Shown here piece after piece: positions 1 through 11,399 of a stretch of DNA of 64,000 bases (position 1 is the first letter of the stretch; each line of letters starts with the position of its first letter). The position numbers were made by a program, and so were the translations under genes. Under the pieces are notes generated by a model. It made no database searches, was not told the DNA's origin, and saw nothing but the letters and a program-made list of their open reading frames with translations. The stretch comes from Salvia splendens (taxonomy: Eukaryota; Streptophyta; Magnoliopsida; Lamiales; Lamiaceae): NCBI RefSeq assembly GCF_004379255.2, contig NC_056038.1, positions 32,414,061-32,478,060 of the forward strand. Reading direction: 5' to 3'.

Positions 1-835
1 GTGTCCAATTATTAGTGTTCCATACAAACTTCATGGGGAATTCTGCATAAGTGAGATCTCTTTCACAAATTTTTTATTTGCTTCCATCCAAGCCAAAAAT
101 TGGCTTTCACGCACTGTGTTGCGATTCACGACACGTTCCAATGGATCAGAATCTTCAAAAACCACATATTGTTCATTTGGTAGATGAAAACTCAATCTTT
201 CAATAGCCGGATCCTTATGTTGAATGTCATATCCAAATATTCTCCAAGAGGCTTCACAGGACGATATGTATCTACAATCATAAAACAAACTAACCTCATC
301 CACAATTTTTTCCACACCATCAGAACCAGTTTCAAAAAAAGATGTTGTCATGCGATCATAACCCTTGTTTATGTACTTCAACAAATACTTGATTGATCGC
401 AATTGATTGCACCATTCCACATTAATATGACCTCCATACTTCATTAGAAGAAAACGATTGTGTGGAACTACAAATCAATTATCCAAAGACACCCCATCCT
501 TCAAGATAACACGGCCATTATCTCTACGCCTGTAAATAGGATAACCATCATCATCAAAATTGGTTTCTGCAATATACCTCTTAGGGAAGTATTTCGTACA
601 TCTTCCGTTAGCCATACACGGAGATGATTTTCTAACAATACCACAAGGACGATGAACCATAAATTCTCTGACATTCGCATAATAGTATGGATCATCTTGG
701 GCATCGGGTATTTCAGCAGAAATGATCTCATCAATACGTCGAGAATCAGGTTGTTTATCCTCTTTGCTTAGGAAAAGCAAAATATGTGCATGAGGTAATC
801 CACGCTTTTGAAATTCGATGGTGTAAACAACTACA
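1..835 (-). pseudogene. Helitron Rep/helicase (Helitron_like_N region), broken fragment
   Basis: The minus strand encodes part of the Helitron Rep-helicase, the rolling-circle transposase of plant Helitrons. Reading from about 830 leftwards, the frame contains QKRGLPHAHILLFL. This is the HUH metal-binding motif (H-x-H) of the Rep nuclease. It is followed by a CNGRCTKYFPK-like segment and by LLMKYGGHINVEWCN, both typical of the family. An in-frame TGA lies at about 472-474, where the family has a coding residue. A frameshift lies near 55-62, after which the expected LTYAEFP continues in another frame to the window edge. The 5' side stops at a TA microsatellite. The Rep catalytic Tyr region and the helicase are outside the window or lost. 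The identification is secure; the copy is non-functional. Confidence 0.9.
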
Positions 836-851
836 CAGAAATTTTTTTAAA

Positions 852-853
<2 letters not shown>

Positions 854-884
<31 letters not shown>
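854..884. repeat. (TA)n microsatellite at left edge of foldback element
   Basis: An uninterrupted AT/TA run follows the sequence AAGC. The same AAGC-TATATA junction recurs at 2567-2588 on the other side of the foldback element. The element therefore appears to have inserted in, and duplicated, a TA-rich target. Confidence 0.9.
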
Positions 885-887
<3 letters not shown>

Positions 888-2503
888 GAGCGTTATTCTC
901 CTTTTCACATCTTAGATCCTTTTTCCTTCTTAATATTACGCGTTAGATCTAAGGCATCAACGGATCAGATTGATTCTATAAAACTGGTTCCGTGTTACAT
1001 TATAGAAGGTGGTTGTATGCATTACAGGGTTATTATTGACATTTGACGGAAAAGTAACTGCCACATTTTGGTATCTGCGAATAATGCACCACATGGTCAC
1101 GAGTAATGCATATAATTGCCTATATAATGCACAATATGTGAACTGCAATGCATACGAACAAGATGTGCTGTGTTATGATGTTTGACACACGTTTCTTGTT
1201 TCCCCTAAGGGTTTAATAAGCTTATGGGCTAGGGTATAGTACGTAGACATGTATGTAATCTTCACATGGTAACGAGTAATGGATATAATTGACTATATAA
1301 TGCACAATTTGTGAACTGCAATGCATACGAACAAGATGTGCTGTGTTATGATGTTTGACACACGTTTCTTGTTTCCCCTAAGGGTTTAATAAGCTTAGAG
1401 GCTAGGGTATAGTACATACGCATTAATAACAAATTATAAAACGATACGAATAATTCATCAAATTGTCACGAGTAATGGATGTTATTAACTATATAATGCA
1501 CAATATGTGAACTGCAATGCATACGAATAAGATGTACCATGTTATGATGTTTGACACACGTTTCTTGTTTCCCCTAAGGGTTTAATAAGCTTAGGGGCTA
1601 GGGTATAGTACGTAGACATTACTAACAAATTGTTGTTATTGGAATATACGTATGTGCATTATTTGGTTTAGGTAGTGCATTATGTAGCTGTTAATTGTCA
1701 TTATCTCAGTATATTATGCATTATTAGAGGTATTGTGTATATGGGTTAATCAACGGATTGAAGATTACATACGTGCATTTAGTAATGTCTACGTACTATA
1801 CCCTAGCCCCTAAGCTTATTAAACCCTTAGGGGAAACAAGAAACGTGTGTCAAACATCATAACATGGTACATCTTATTCGTATGCATTGCAGTTCACATA
1901 TTGTGCATTATATAGTTAATAACATCCATTACTCGTGACAATTTGGTGAATTATTCGTATCGTTTTATAATTTGTTATTAATGCGTACGTACTATACCCT
2001 AGCCCCTAAGCTTATTAAACCCTTAGGGGAAACAAGAAACGTGTGTCAAACATCATAACACAACACATCTTGTTCGTATGCATTGCAGTTCACAAATTGT
2101 GCATTATATAGTCAATTATATCCATTACTCGTTACCATGTGAAGATTACATACATGTCTACGTACTATACCCTAGCCCCTAAGCTTATTAAATCCTTAGG
2201 GGAAACAAGAAACGTGTGTCAGACATCATAACACAGCACATCTTGTTCGTATGCATTGCAGTTCACATATTGTGCATTATATAGGCAATTATATGCATTA
2301 CTCGTGACCATGTGGTGCATTATTCGTAGCGGTTTCCAGCCATTATTAGATTACTATTGTACCCTCATAATGCACAAAATAGGACAAATAATGCAACACG
2401 GGATTAATTACCCAATGTTGATCTTGACCGTCCATTTCTCTAATTTAATGGCTGATATTAAGAAGGAAAAAGGAGGAAATATAGGAAAAGGAAATGAATA
2501 CAT

Positions 2504-2506
<3 letters not shown>
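885..2506. mobile_element. Palindromic foldback DNA element with internal subrepeats
   Basis: Two long arms are reverse complements of each other: about 1078-1626 and about 1782-2327, with a spacer of about 155 bp. The outer ends also match in inverted orientation (a TTTTTCCTTCTTAATAT core near 920 and near 2450). Each arm holds three copies of a unit with GACACACGTTTCTTG and a CCCCTAAGGG...CTTAGGGGCTAGGG segment, starting near 1183, 1357 and 1552 on the left and mirrored on the right. No transposase is visible. The short open frames at 957-1148 and 2256-2567 start with the same peptide only because of the inverted repeat. It is a non-autonomous TIR or foldback element inserted in TA-rich sequence. 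The superfamily (MULE or other) is not resolved. Confidence 0.75.
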
Positions 2507-2568
<62 letters not shown>

Positions 2569-2588
2569 CATATATATATATATATATA
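2507..2588. repeat. (TA)n microsatellites at right edge of foldback element
   Basis: Two TA runs (about 2507-2566 and 2570-2588) are separated by AAGC, mirroring the left junction at 849-884. The sequence right after it (TAGGAGTGATCAATG) looks like the end of a further unidentified repeat. Confidence 0.85.
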
Positions 2589-2787
2589 GGAGTGATCAAT
2601 GTTTAACTAATTTTAAGTGTATAACTAGAGAACAAATCACAGTCACACATCTTAATACTCCAAATTAATCTTATGGCTTAGCTATTTTTACATGTTTTAA
2701 ATAAAAAGTAATTAACAAGGGCATTCTTGGAAACCATATTCAACTCCAACCGTCTCCTTCAAATTTCCAACTCCAATTTCAGAAAAA

Positions 2788-3060
2788 ATGGGGCTTCTAT
2801 TCACACTCATTTTCCTCTCCCCTCTCTTCCTCCTATCCCCAGCCTCCGCCGCCGAGCTCAACACCACCCGCCGCGCCCTTGCCGGTGCCGCCAATTGCAA
2901 CATTTTCCGCGGTAAATGGGTGTACGACGCCTCCTACCCGCTCTACGACTTCTCCTCCTGCCCCTTCATCGACGACCAGTTCAATTGCCTCAAATACCGC
3001 CGTCCAGATCGGAATTACCTCAAGTACCGGTGGCAGCCTTTCTCCTGCAACCTAGCTAGG
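2788..3060 (+). pseudogene. TBL-type (trichome birefringence-like) protein, exon 1 only
   Basis: The 91 residues begin with a hydrophobic signal peptide or anchor ([16 protein letters not shown]). They then show the PMR5N signature: [21 protein letters not shown], a conserved [12 protein letters not shown], and a [12 protein letters not shown] end. TBL proteins are Golgi O-acetyltransferases acting on cell-wall polysaccharides. The exon ends at a good donor (CTAG/GTAATC) at 3060/3061, where TBL genes usually carry their first intron. The exons that should follow, with the GDS and DxxH catalytic motifs, are not found anywhere downstream before the next intact gene at 19.6 kb. Instead there is a retrotransposon block. 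I read this as a truncated gene. A very long intron with exons outside the window is unlikely, because another gene intervenes. Confidence 0.8.
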
Positions 3061-3907
3061 TAATCAATTGATTCAATTTCTTTTGATCATCGCTTCCGGT
3101 GAAGCAGCGGTAGGCGGACGGAGGTGGCAGAGGAAGCCATGGATGAACCACGGATGCTTTCGTGGTCCCCGCGATCGCCTCATGAATCCAACGGCTGAGC
3201 ATCCGCTTCCAGTTCCTAAATTGCCTATTTAGTTTCAAAATCTGGCGATTTTGCTCTGTTCGTGTAGGTGTGATCCTACTGCCAAGTGAAACTATCATTT
3301 GTATGGTGATATTGTTTCTTTTGATACGACATACTCAACAAATAGGTATGTGCACACTAATTAAAATTGAATCCAAGGATTTGGAAACCCTAATCAAAAT
3401 TTGGAAAGCGAAGTCACCGAACGAGGAGATGCGAGTGTCGCGCATAGGACGAAACCCTAATATGGCGTCGTCGAACTCGAGTCCGGGAAACTGCCCGCTA
3501 AGGGCTCCCACTCGAATTACAAGCTTGCTGGGCCAGACGTCTCCGACACTACTGCGTCGGCGTGGCTCCAGCCGCTGCTGCTTGGAACTCTGCTGCCATC
3601 GCGTTTGCAGATCGCCGCTGCAATCGTGCAGCTGCGTCGCTACTCTCGCTGCTGTTGCTGCCCGTCGACGACACAGCTGTTATCCAGCACTGCTGTCCGA
3701 AGACGAAACAGTTGCTGCCGGAGCTGCTGTCCGTCGCCAACTCTCTCGCTTCCGTCGATTGTCGAGTCTGGGAACTGCCCACGAAGGACTCCCACTCGAC
3801 TCACGAGCTCGCCCAACTCAACGTCTCCGACGCTGCTGCGTCGACGTCACTCTGCCGGCGCGACTGCGTCGTGAAATTTCAATTTCGAGCCACCGCAACG
3901 TTTCCGC
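3061..3907. other. Residual intron plus GC-rich leader remnant of older Copia element
   Basis: 3061 to about 3400 is the start of the TBL intron and unassigned sequence. About 3450-3907 is GC-rich and holds two copies of a 35-bp motif (GAGTCYGGGAA-CTGCCC...CTCCCACTCG) near 3479 and 3766. A third copy lies at about 12903, immediately beyond the inserted Copia element. The GC-rich block is therefore best read as one piece with 12858-13270, split by the insertion. Long open frames here (for example 3270-3959) reflect GC richness and match no family I know. Confidence 0.55.
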
Positions 3908-5365
3908 TGTTAGGGTTTTGTATACTAGAAATCACCTTTCGAGTGATTGGATACTGTAAAACTCTAATGGTTATTTTCCAATAAATGCAACAGATTATTT
4001 TTGTCATAATGTTGTTATGTTTTACATTTAATGGTTGTTTATTGCATATTTAAATGTATGAGCAAACGTAACAAAGTCTAAGTCTTTGTTTTAGTAGACC
4101 GGTTGTGGGCGTCGTCCAATTTAAGGTAACACGGTCAGTTCTAAACAAAGAAAAATAAGAATTTCACAACCTAGATAGGCCTAGACTACCTATCGCGAAA
4201 GGTTGCAATGTCAGTCCGATTATTTCTAAACCTTATTGAAATAAGATTACGTTGGTGTGGTATAGCACTGAATGGATCTAACAGCAAGACGAGTCTTTAT
4301 GCTATCTACTGAAAGACGAGGTCTTGATAATTAATTTCTTAATCAATGTACGTTAGCATTGAGCATACGATATTGAGTATCCACTACTTTGACTTACCAA
4401 AGGTGCGGGGTTTTCGTAACCCAACGATCCAGGTATATTGGGTAGTGGTGATCATTATCTAGAGGTGCTAGGATTGCTATTATGTTGAAACGTGCGCGAG
4501 GAGAGTCTCGTTTGATAACATCCACAAGAGGAGCTCGAAACGAGATTTTATTATTCGGAACCTAGCTAATTGGAGTTTGATTACTCTATGAATAATAAAT
4601 AAGAGTTTCTTGCTAAGTCCACTCTTGGAATTCGAAATATGTTAATTAATTAAGTCTATAGCAGACATTAATTAATTAATGGATGTTTCCATCTTAAGAG
4701 CAGGAAATAAATCAAATACAATTAAAGGAAACCCGGAATACTTGTAATTTCGGATTTGGAAGGCAGTGCAATATTACTTCTGTAGTGGCTGCTCGTAATA
4801 TTCCAATATAAGCTTATATTAAATTGTGGGTTCAATTTAATTAGTAAAAAGCTAATTGGGTGAGGCCTGTTCCAGATTCTTCCTTAGATCCCTGACTGGG
4901 CCCAATATGTGACTTATATAAATAGAAGAATAAAGGAGACAGAAAACACAACAATTTATTCATAAAATTTTCGTCCCCCTCCTTTTTCGAAAATTGTGCT
5001 CTCCTCCGTGAGCTGAGTTCTGTCTTCCATTATTTGAGTCCTAGTACGTTGGTGAGATTTGCCCACACAAATATCAGCGTATAGTCCGGGACACCAGTCA
5101 GAAGATCCGAGGTCTTGTATTGAAGATCTTCACGTGGAGACGGAGCAAGCCATCATCGATTCTTGATTGAATCAACGAGGTAAATTGGCTAATTCCGTAG
5201 TAAGCATGTTTTAGGAATTTAATGTGCTAAAGCATGTTTTAATTCAAGTTATGAGCATGATACATGTGATAATTACGCGAATAGATTTTGTCTAAATAAT
5301 CTGCTAAATAGATCAAATTCATGTGATCCGTTTTGTTACGCACGCTTCCGCTGCCAGCCCCTTCA
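3908..5365 (+). repeat. 5' LTR of Copia element 1
   Basis: This 1458-bp LTR begins TGTTAGGG and ends TTCA. It matches 11400-12857 in length and almost in sequence. A TATA-like ACTTATATAAATAG lies near 4911, a plausible promoter for the genomic RNA. Confidence 0.95.
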
Positions 5366-5380
5366 GTTGGTATCAGAGCC
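5366..5380 (+). other. Primer binding site (initiator tRNA-Met type)
   Basis: TGGTATCAGAGCC lies two bases after the 5' LTR. It is the usual plant Copia PBS, complementary to the 3' end of initiator methionine tRNA. Confidence 0.9.
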
Positions 5381-5385
5381 AGTCT

Positions 5386-7401
5386 TTGGCTCTGATTATT
5401 TGGATTTAAATTTCGCGAAATTCATGTATGCATGTATTATTTGATTGCGAAGCATGGTCTTGGTGTTTTGTTTAATTTATTATGCATGGTGAACTCAAGA
5501 ACTATCGAATCAAGAACTTGAATTACTCGATTGTACGAGACGTGCGATCGAGATAGGGATGTCGAGACAGTGGGAGCCGGGGAGCCGGGATCACGGGGCG
5601 ACGCGGAGGCAAGCAAGGGCTCGCGCGCGCCGCCGGCCGAGACCGCTGGCCCCAGACGCACCTGCGTCGAGAGCGACATGGTGGCTGGCGTGGTGTGGTG
5701 GCTCGTAACTGAACCACCGAGACACTGGGCGCCGGGAGCCGCAACTCTAGGCGGAAGACCGAGAGCGGGCGCACCTCCGTGTGCGCCGCTGGCCGAGAAG
5801 CTCGCGCCGCCGGATGGCTTGGTTGTCCGAGACGGGCACCGAGACACTGGCCGAGAGCGGACGCGCCACCGTGCGCGCCGCTGGCCGAGAGATGTCGGCA
5901 CACGACGAGCCGAGAAGCCGCGACCGATGCGCGCCGCTGGCCGAGAGATGTCGGCACCCGACGGGCCGAGAAGCCGCGACAGATGCTCGCCGCTGGCCGA
6001 GAGGAGCTGCGCCTCCGCGCACGTCCTGGCCGAGACGCTGGCGAACCGCGACGACCCGCTAGCCGAGACGATGGCGCGCCACCTGCGCGCCTGTGGCCGA
6101 GACGCCATGTGCGTAGTGATCCAACGACGAACTCGTCGGATTTTCGTCGTTCATCGTTCGTGCGAACCTCGTACGATGGGATAACGATGAAGAATTATTT
6201 TAATGATTATTTAATTATTTTATTAAAAGATATCATTAAAATATTATTATTTAATGGAAATAAAATCTTTTTGGAAGATTTATCTAGATTTTAGGAATAT
6301 TTTGATTATTATCTATATCTATGGAATTAAATAATATTATTTTATTCCTAGAAGATATGGATGAGAATAATTTAATAGTTTCCTAATATTTTATCTAGAT
6401 TTAAGGAATATCTTATTATTTTCTATATCTATGGAAATAAATAATATTATTTTGATTCCTAGATGATATAGATAAGAATAATATAATAGTTTCCTAATGT
6501 TTATATATCTAAGATCCTAATAAGGATAGATATGTATCAATACGTTAAATAATATAATATCTCTTCCTAATCTTGAACATGGAAATAATTTGAATTTAAT
6601 TTTTCATGTCTTATTAAGAATTAAGTAATTTAATTATTTTAGATATATCTTATAGTAGACATGAATAAGAATTAAATTCTAGAACAATAATTCCTAATGG
6701 AAGATACCAATTAATAAAAGATTTAATTATCCGGTAGATTAAATACCAACAGAATTTAATTAAGCCTTCAACTGCCTCAAGGCTAAGGATAATTAAAGAA
6801 AAACCATAACCCAAATATCTAAGCTATAATTATGAACTCAACGTTTGTATATGGTCTCCATCAATTGGTCTGCAATTCATGAAGCATTTTTCTAATATTA
6901 TCGCCACCTGCTCTGTGGGGACAATAATCCTAAGAAAATAGCAAGTTCATGAGGGCGGACTTCTCAAATATAAATAGTATGAACTAGAATGTAGTTTCGA
7001 ATATTATCGCCACCTGCTCTATGGGGACAATAATCCTAAGAAACTGCGAGATTCAGAAGTTCACACAGAATTTATGAGATAGCTTGATCTTGTTAGCAGC
7101 ACATAAGCATTGTTATGAGAGTGTGTTGTAGAAATGAGACTCTGTAATGCTAAAGAGATGGTCTTGCTTAGGCAACATTAGGCGGCCATGCCACTCTGTG
7201 GTCTCTGGACTATTCGTCGGTGTTGTGACCAGTAAAATTGTAAGATTTTAATGCGTATTGACTTCCTCTGGAGGGTACAAAATTTTAATTTTACAGTTGT
7301 AAGATTTTGTAAAGTTTTATGGTTAATCTAATCAAACTTCTTTCATAAGTTTATGACAATAGTAAAATACTCTGTTTTGCAGTGCAAATCAAATCGTCAA
7401 T
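5386..7401 (+). other. Copia 1 untranslated leader: GC-rich repeats then AT-rich duplications
   Basis: About 5531-6183 is very GC-rich and built from recurring CCGCTGGCCGAGA modules; two 56-bp units start near 5878 and 5934. It opens long frames on both strands (up to 223 codons), but none resembles a known protein. From 6184 the composition flips to AT-rich. A unit of about 125 bp is duplicated in tandem (about 6285-6410 and 6410-6505). A block containing ATTATCGCCACCTGCTCT occurs twice (about 6896 and 7002). The leader probably holds packaging and translation signals; none can be assigned. Confidence 0.7.
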
Positions 7402-10400
7402 ATGTCATTCAATCCTCTTTCCGCAATTCTCAAAGAAAATAAACTCGAGGGCCAAAATTACATAGAATGGAAACAAAATTTGGACATCGTTCTCACAGCC
7501 GATGAGTACATCTTTGTGCTCACCACCCCGCGACCTCCAGTGCCGGCGGCTACCGCTGCGGCAGGAGTCAGAGATGCACACAGACGGTGGCATAAGGCGA
7601 ATGAGATGGCTAAGTGCTACATGTTGGCTTCTATGTCTCAGTACTCAAGCATCAGCATTCAGCCATGGAAACAGCCGCCAAGATTATGCAGAATCTCAAA
7701 AATCTTTTTGGTACTCAGAATCGAACGACGAAGTCTCAAGCCTTTCGGAGTATCATGTCGAAGACAATGAAGGAAGGCTCGTCTGTGAGGGACCACGTCC
7801 TCGAGATGATGAGCCATCTCAACCAAATTGAGGTCTTGGGTGGGACGATCGATCCCGAGTCCCAGGTGACTATCATCCTTCAAAGTCTTCCCCCTAGCTT
7901 CCAACAGTTCAAGCTCAACTTTGAGATGAACAAAAGGAATTATACCTTGGCAGAGCTGTTGACTGAACTCCAGTCGGCAGAGGACCTTATGGTCCAGGCT
8001 AAGGCGGCCATGATGATTTCGGCACCTCGTTCCTCTGGCTTAAAGCCTAGCAAAGGAAAAAGGCAGGCACCGAACTCAGGACCGGCCAAGATAGCTAAGG
8101 GAAAGAAGAAGAAGAGGGCTAACAAGAAGCCTACGGGGAAGTGTTTCAAGTGTGGAGAGAAGGGGCATTGGAAGCCAGACTGTCCTAAACGGGGTAAGGC
8201 TACAGGTATGCACCAGGCTCTAGTTGTCGAGTCTTGTTTGACTTCGACATCAATTTGCACTTGGGTTCTTGACACAGGAGCCACTGATCATATTTGTTTT
8301 GATCCTGACTTATTGCAGGTGACAAGACGGCTACATGATCGTGAGATCGAAGTCCAGCTGGGCGACGCTACCAAAGTGACGGCCGTTGCAGTGGGAGACA
8401 TTTATTTGCGTTTTAGTAGTGATAGATTTTTGATTTTGAAGAATGTTTTGTTGATACTTTCTTTTAGAAGAAATTTAATTTCGGTTTCTAAATTGGTTTA
8501 TGATGGATATTCGATTTCTTTTAATGACAACTGCGTTATTAAGAAAGATGGTTCTTATATCTGTCGTGCTATCATGGAAAACAATCTGTACACAATCACT
8601 TCTACACAGTTTAATAATCGCAAATCAGAACTCAATACAACATCGAAAATTTCAAAGAAACGAAAAGAACCTTCAAGTTCAATGAACGAAACGTACTTGT
8701 GGCACCTTAGACTTGGTCATGCCAATGAAAGGAGGATCCATTCTCTTGTTCAACAAGATCTTATCAAAGGTCTAGATGAGGAACCTTTTCATAAGTGTGA
8801 GTCATGCTTAGAAGGCAAGATGACCAAGAGGCCTTTTAAGGCTAAGGGCAATAGGTCCAAGGAAGTACTTGAGCTCATTCATTCCGATGTATGTGGACCA
8901 ATGTCAACTGAGGCAAGAGGTGGTTTTCGATACTTCATCACATTTATTGATGACTTCTCGAAAATTGGATATGTCTACTTGATGCGTCACAAGTCAGAGT
9001 CTTTTGACAAGTTTAAAGACTTTAAGACTCTTGTGGAGAAGTATCATGGGAAGAATATCAAATGCCTACGATCTGATCGTGGAGGCGAATACCTCAGTGC
9101 CGAATTCTCAGACTACTTATCGGAAGTGGGAATTCAATCCCAACTGACTGCGCCGGGCAGCCCCAGCAGAACGGCGTGGCTGAAAGAAGGAACAGGACCT
9201 TATTAAACATGGTTCGATCGATGATGAGTTATGCACGTCTGCCTATTTCGTTTTGGGGACATGCCTTGCTTTCCGCAAGTCACATTTTAGACAATTTACC
9301 ATCAAAATCCGTACCTAAAACTCCATATGAGTTGTGGACTGGGCGTAAGCCCAATCTAGCACATCTCAAGGTTTGGGGTTGCCCGGCTCATGTATTGGAA
9401 AAGGATCCAACTAAGCTAGGATCTAGGACGGAGGTATATTTGTTTATAAGATACCCCAAAGGAACGAAAGGTTATGAATTCTTTAGTCTCCGAGATAAGA
9501 AAGTCATTGTGAGCACTCACGCGACATTCTTAGAGGAAGACTATGTAATGAATCATAAACCCAGCAGTGAAGTGGCTCTTGATGAGCTAACTTCAGTCAC
9601 AAGTTCCATTAACCAAGAACAAGTACCAAGTATACAAACAATTCCCGAAACTTCAACTTCTACTCAAAATATTGTAGTGCCGCGCCGCAGTGGGAGGGTC
9701 TCACATGAGCCCGACAGATACATTGGTTTGGGAGAATCTATGGATCACTCCTCGGACAGCAATGTATTAGATCCCTGGAACTTTGCGGAGGCGCAGGCAG
9801 ATATCGATCATTGCGAATGGGTAAAAGCAATGGATTCGGAACTACAATCTATGATAGACAAAGACGTCTACGATTTGTCCGTCCTACCCGAAGGTTGTAC
9901 TGCCATTGGGATCAAGTGGATATATAAACGTAAACGTGGACCCGATGGCCAAGGGGTATACCCAAAAGGAAGGCATCGATTATGATGAGACCTTCTCCCC
10001 AGTGGCCATGCTCAAATCGATCCGGATACTGTTGTCTATTGCAGCTTATATGGATTGGGATGTATGGCAGATGGACGTTAAGACTGCATTTCTAAACGGC
10101 AGTCTTGAGGAGACCATCTACATGGAACAACCCGAAGGATATGCCATAAAGGGCAAAGAACACATGGTTTGGAAGCTTAAGAAGGCCATTTATGGCCTCA
10201 AGCAAGCATCTAGATCGTGGAACCAATGTTTCGATCAAACTGTTTGCAAGTTTGGATTCGAAAAGTGCCCAAGTGAAAGCTGCGTGTATAAGAAAGTTGA
10301 TAAGGGGAATGTGGTGTTCTTAGTTTTATATGTAGATGACATTCTTCTAATTGGAAACAATAAAAAGATGTTGTCATCAGTTCGAACATGGTTGTCAAAC

Positions 10401-11327
10401 CAGTTCGAGATGAAGGATATGGGAGACGCGGGACACATCTTCGGGATCAAGGTTCTTCGGAATCGAGATAAGAAGATGTTGTGCTTATCTCAAGAATCTT
10501 ACATCGAAACAGTACTTAGTCGTTTTAGCATGCAGGACGCCAAGAAAGGTTTCTTACCTTTTAGACATGGCATCCATTTATCTCAAGAGATTTGCCCTAA
10601 AACGCCGTCTGATATACAAGCAATGAGAAGGATTCCATATGCTTCGGTAGTTGGAAGTCTCATGGATGCTATGCTTTGTACTAGACCAGATATTTGCTTT
10701 GTTGTTGGCATAGTGGCAAGATATCAGTCGAATCAGGGCCAAGGACATTGGACTGCCGTAAAGAACATATTCAAGTACCTTAAACGGACTAAGGACTATG
10801 CTCTAGTTTACAATGCAGTCGAGCTCTGTCCTTTGGGATATACTGACTCAGACTTTCAAGCTGATCAGGACTCGAGAAAATCTACTTCAGGATATGTGTT
10901 CACCTTAGGAGGTGGAGCCGTAATTTGGAAGAGTGTGAAGCAGAAATGCATCGCGAACTCGACCATGGAAGCCGAGTATGTGGCCGCTTCGGAGGCTGCA
11001 AAAGAGGCTGTATGGCTCAAGAACTTCCTTATGGATTTAGGTGTGGTTTCGAATCTGCCCAAGAGCATCACCATTTATTGTGACAATTTTGGTGCTGTGG
11101 CAAACTCGAAAGAACCAAGAGCTCACAAAGCGAGCAAACACATAGAGCGGAAGTATCATATCATTAGAGATATAGTGCAGAGAGGAGACATAAAAGTGGT
11201 CAAGATTGCGTCAGAGAACAACCTAGCAGATCCTTTTACAAAGGCTTTGGCGGTAAAACCGTTCGATTGCCACGTTGAAGGGATGGGAGTTCGACTCATT
11301 CAAGACCTCAACTCGCTTTCAGTATAA
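7402..11327 (+). pseudogene. Copia 1 gag-pol polyprotein, frameshifted
   Basis: Domains in order: a gag start (MSFNPLSAIL...), the UBN2/retrotran_gag region, and a CCHC zinc knuckle CFKCGEKGHWKPDC at about 8142. The protease follows with DTGATDHI at about 8271. Next are the pre-integrase H-H/C-C region (LWHLRLGH) and the integrase D-D-E core ([23 protein letters not shown]). Reverse transcriptase has YVDD at about 10329, and RNase H has TDSDFQADQDSRKS and ADPFTKAL. Lesions: a frameshift in gag near 7640, a 1-nt deletion near 9155 in integrase, and a small deletion near 9950 that removes about a dozen residues of RT and shifts the frame. From about 9960 to the stop at 11327 the RT-RNase H frame is open. 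The lesions make this copy dependent on proteins from elsewhere. Confidence 0.93.
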
Positions 11328-11387
11328 GTGGGAGATATTTAAGACGTGTGCACTACCATTTTGTATACTCGAAAGCTGTTTTGAGTA

Positions 11388-11399
11388 TAAGTGGGAGAT
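11388..11399 (+). other. Polypurine tract of Copia 1
   Basis: AAGTGGGAGAT directly precedes the 3' LTR and would prime plus-strand DNA synthesis. A near copy of the flanking sequence (TATAAGTGGGAGAT) lies about 60 bp upstream, so the tract is duplicated. Confidence 0.8.

Noticed and set aside
957..2567. Two open frames on opposite strands starting with the same peptide (MQFTYCALYRQLYALLVTMW)
   Set aside because: They are mirror images created by the foldback arms. Neither has a family match, and the long one ends in a Tyr-Ile run from the TA microsatellite.
3270..3984. Overlapping frames of 140-229 codons in the GC-rich block
   Set aside because: They are open in several frames at once because of composition, carry repeated motifs, and are interrupted by the Copia LTR.
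5437..6294. Frames of up to 223 codons on both strands in the Copia leader
   Set aside because: They are open on both strands with Arg/Ala/Pro-rich low complexity made of a repeated module. They lie in the untranslated leader of a retroelement.
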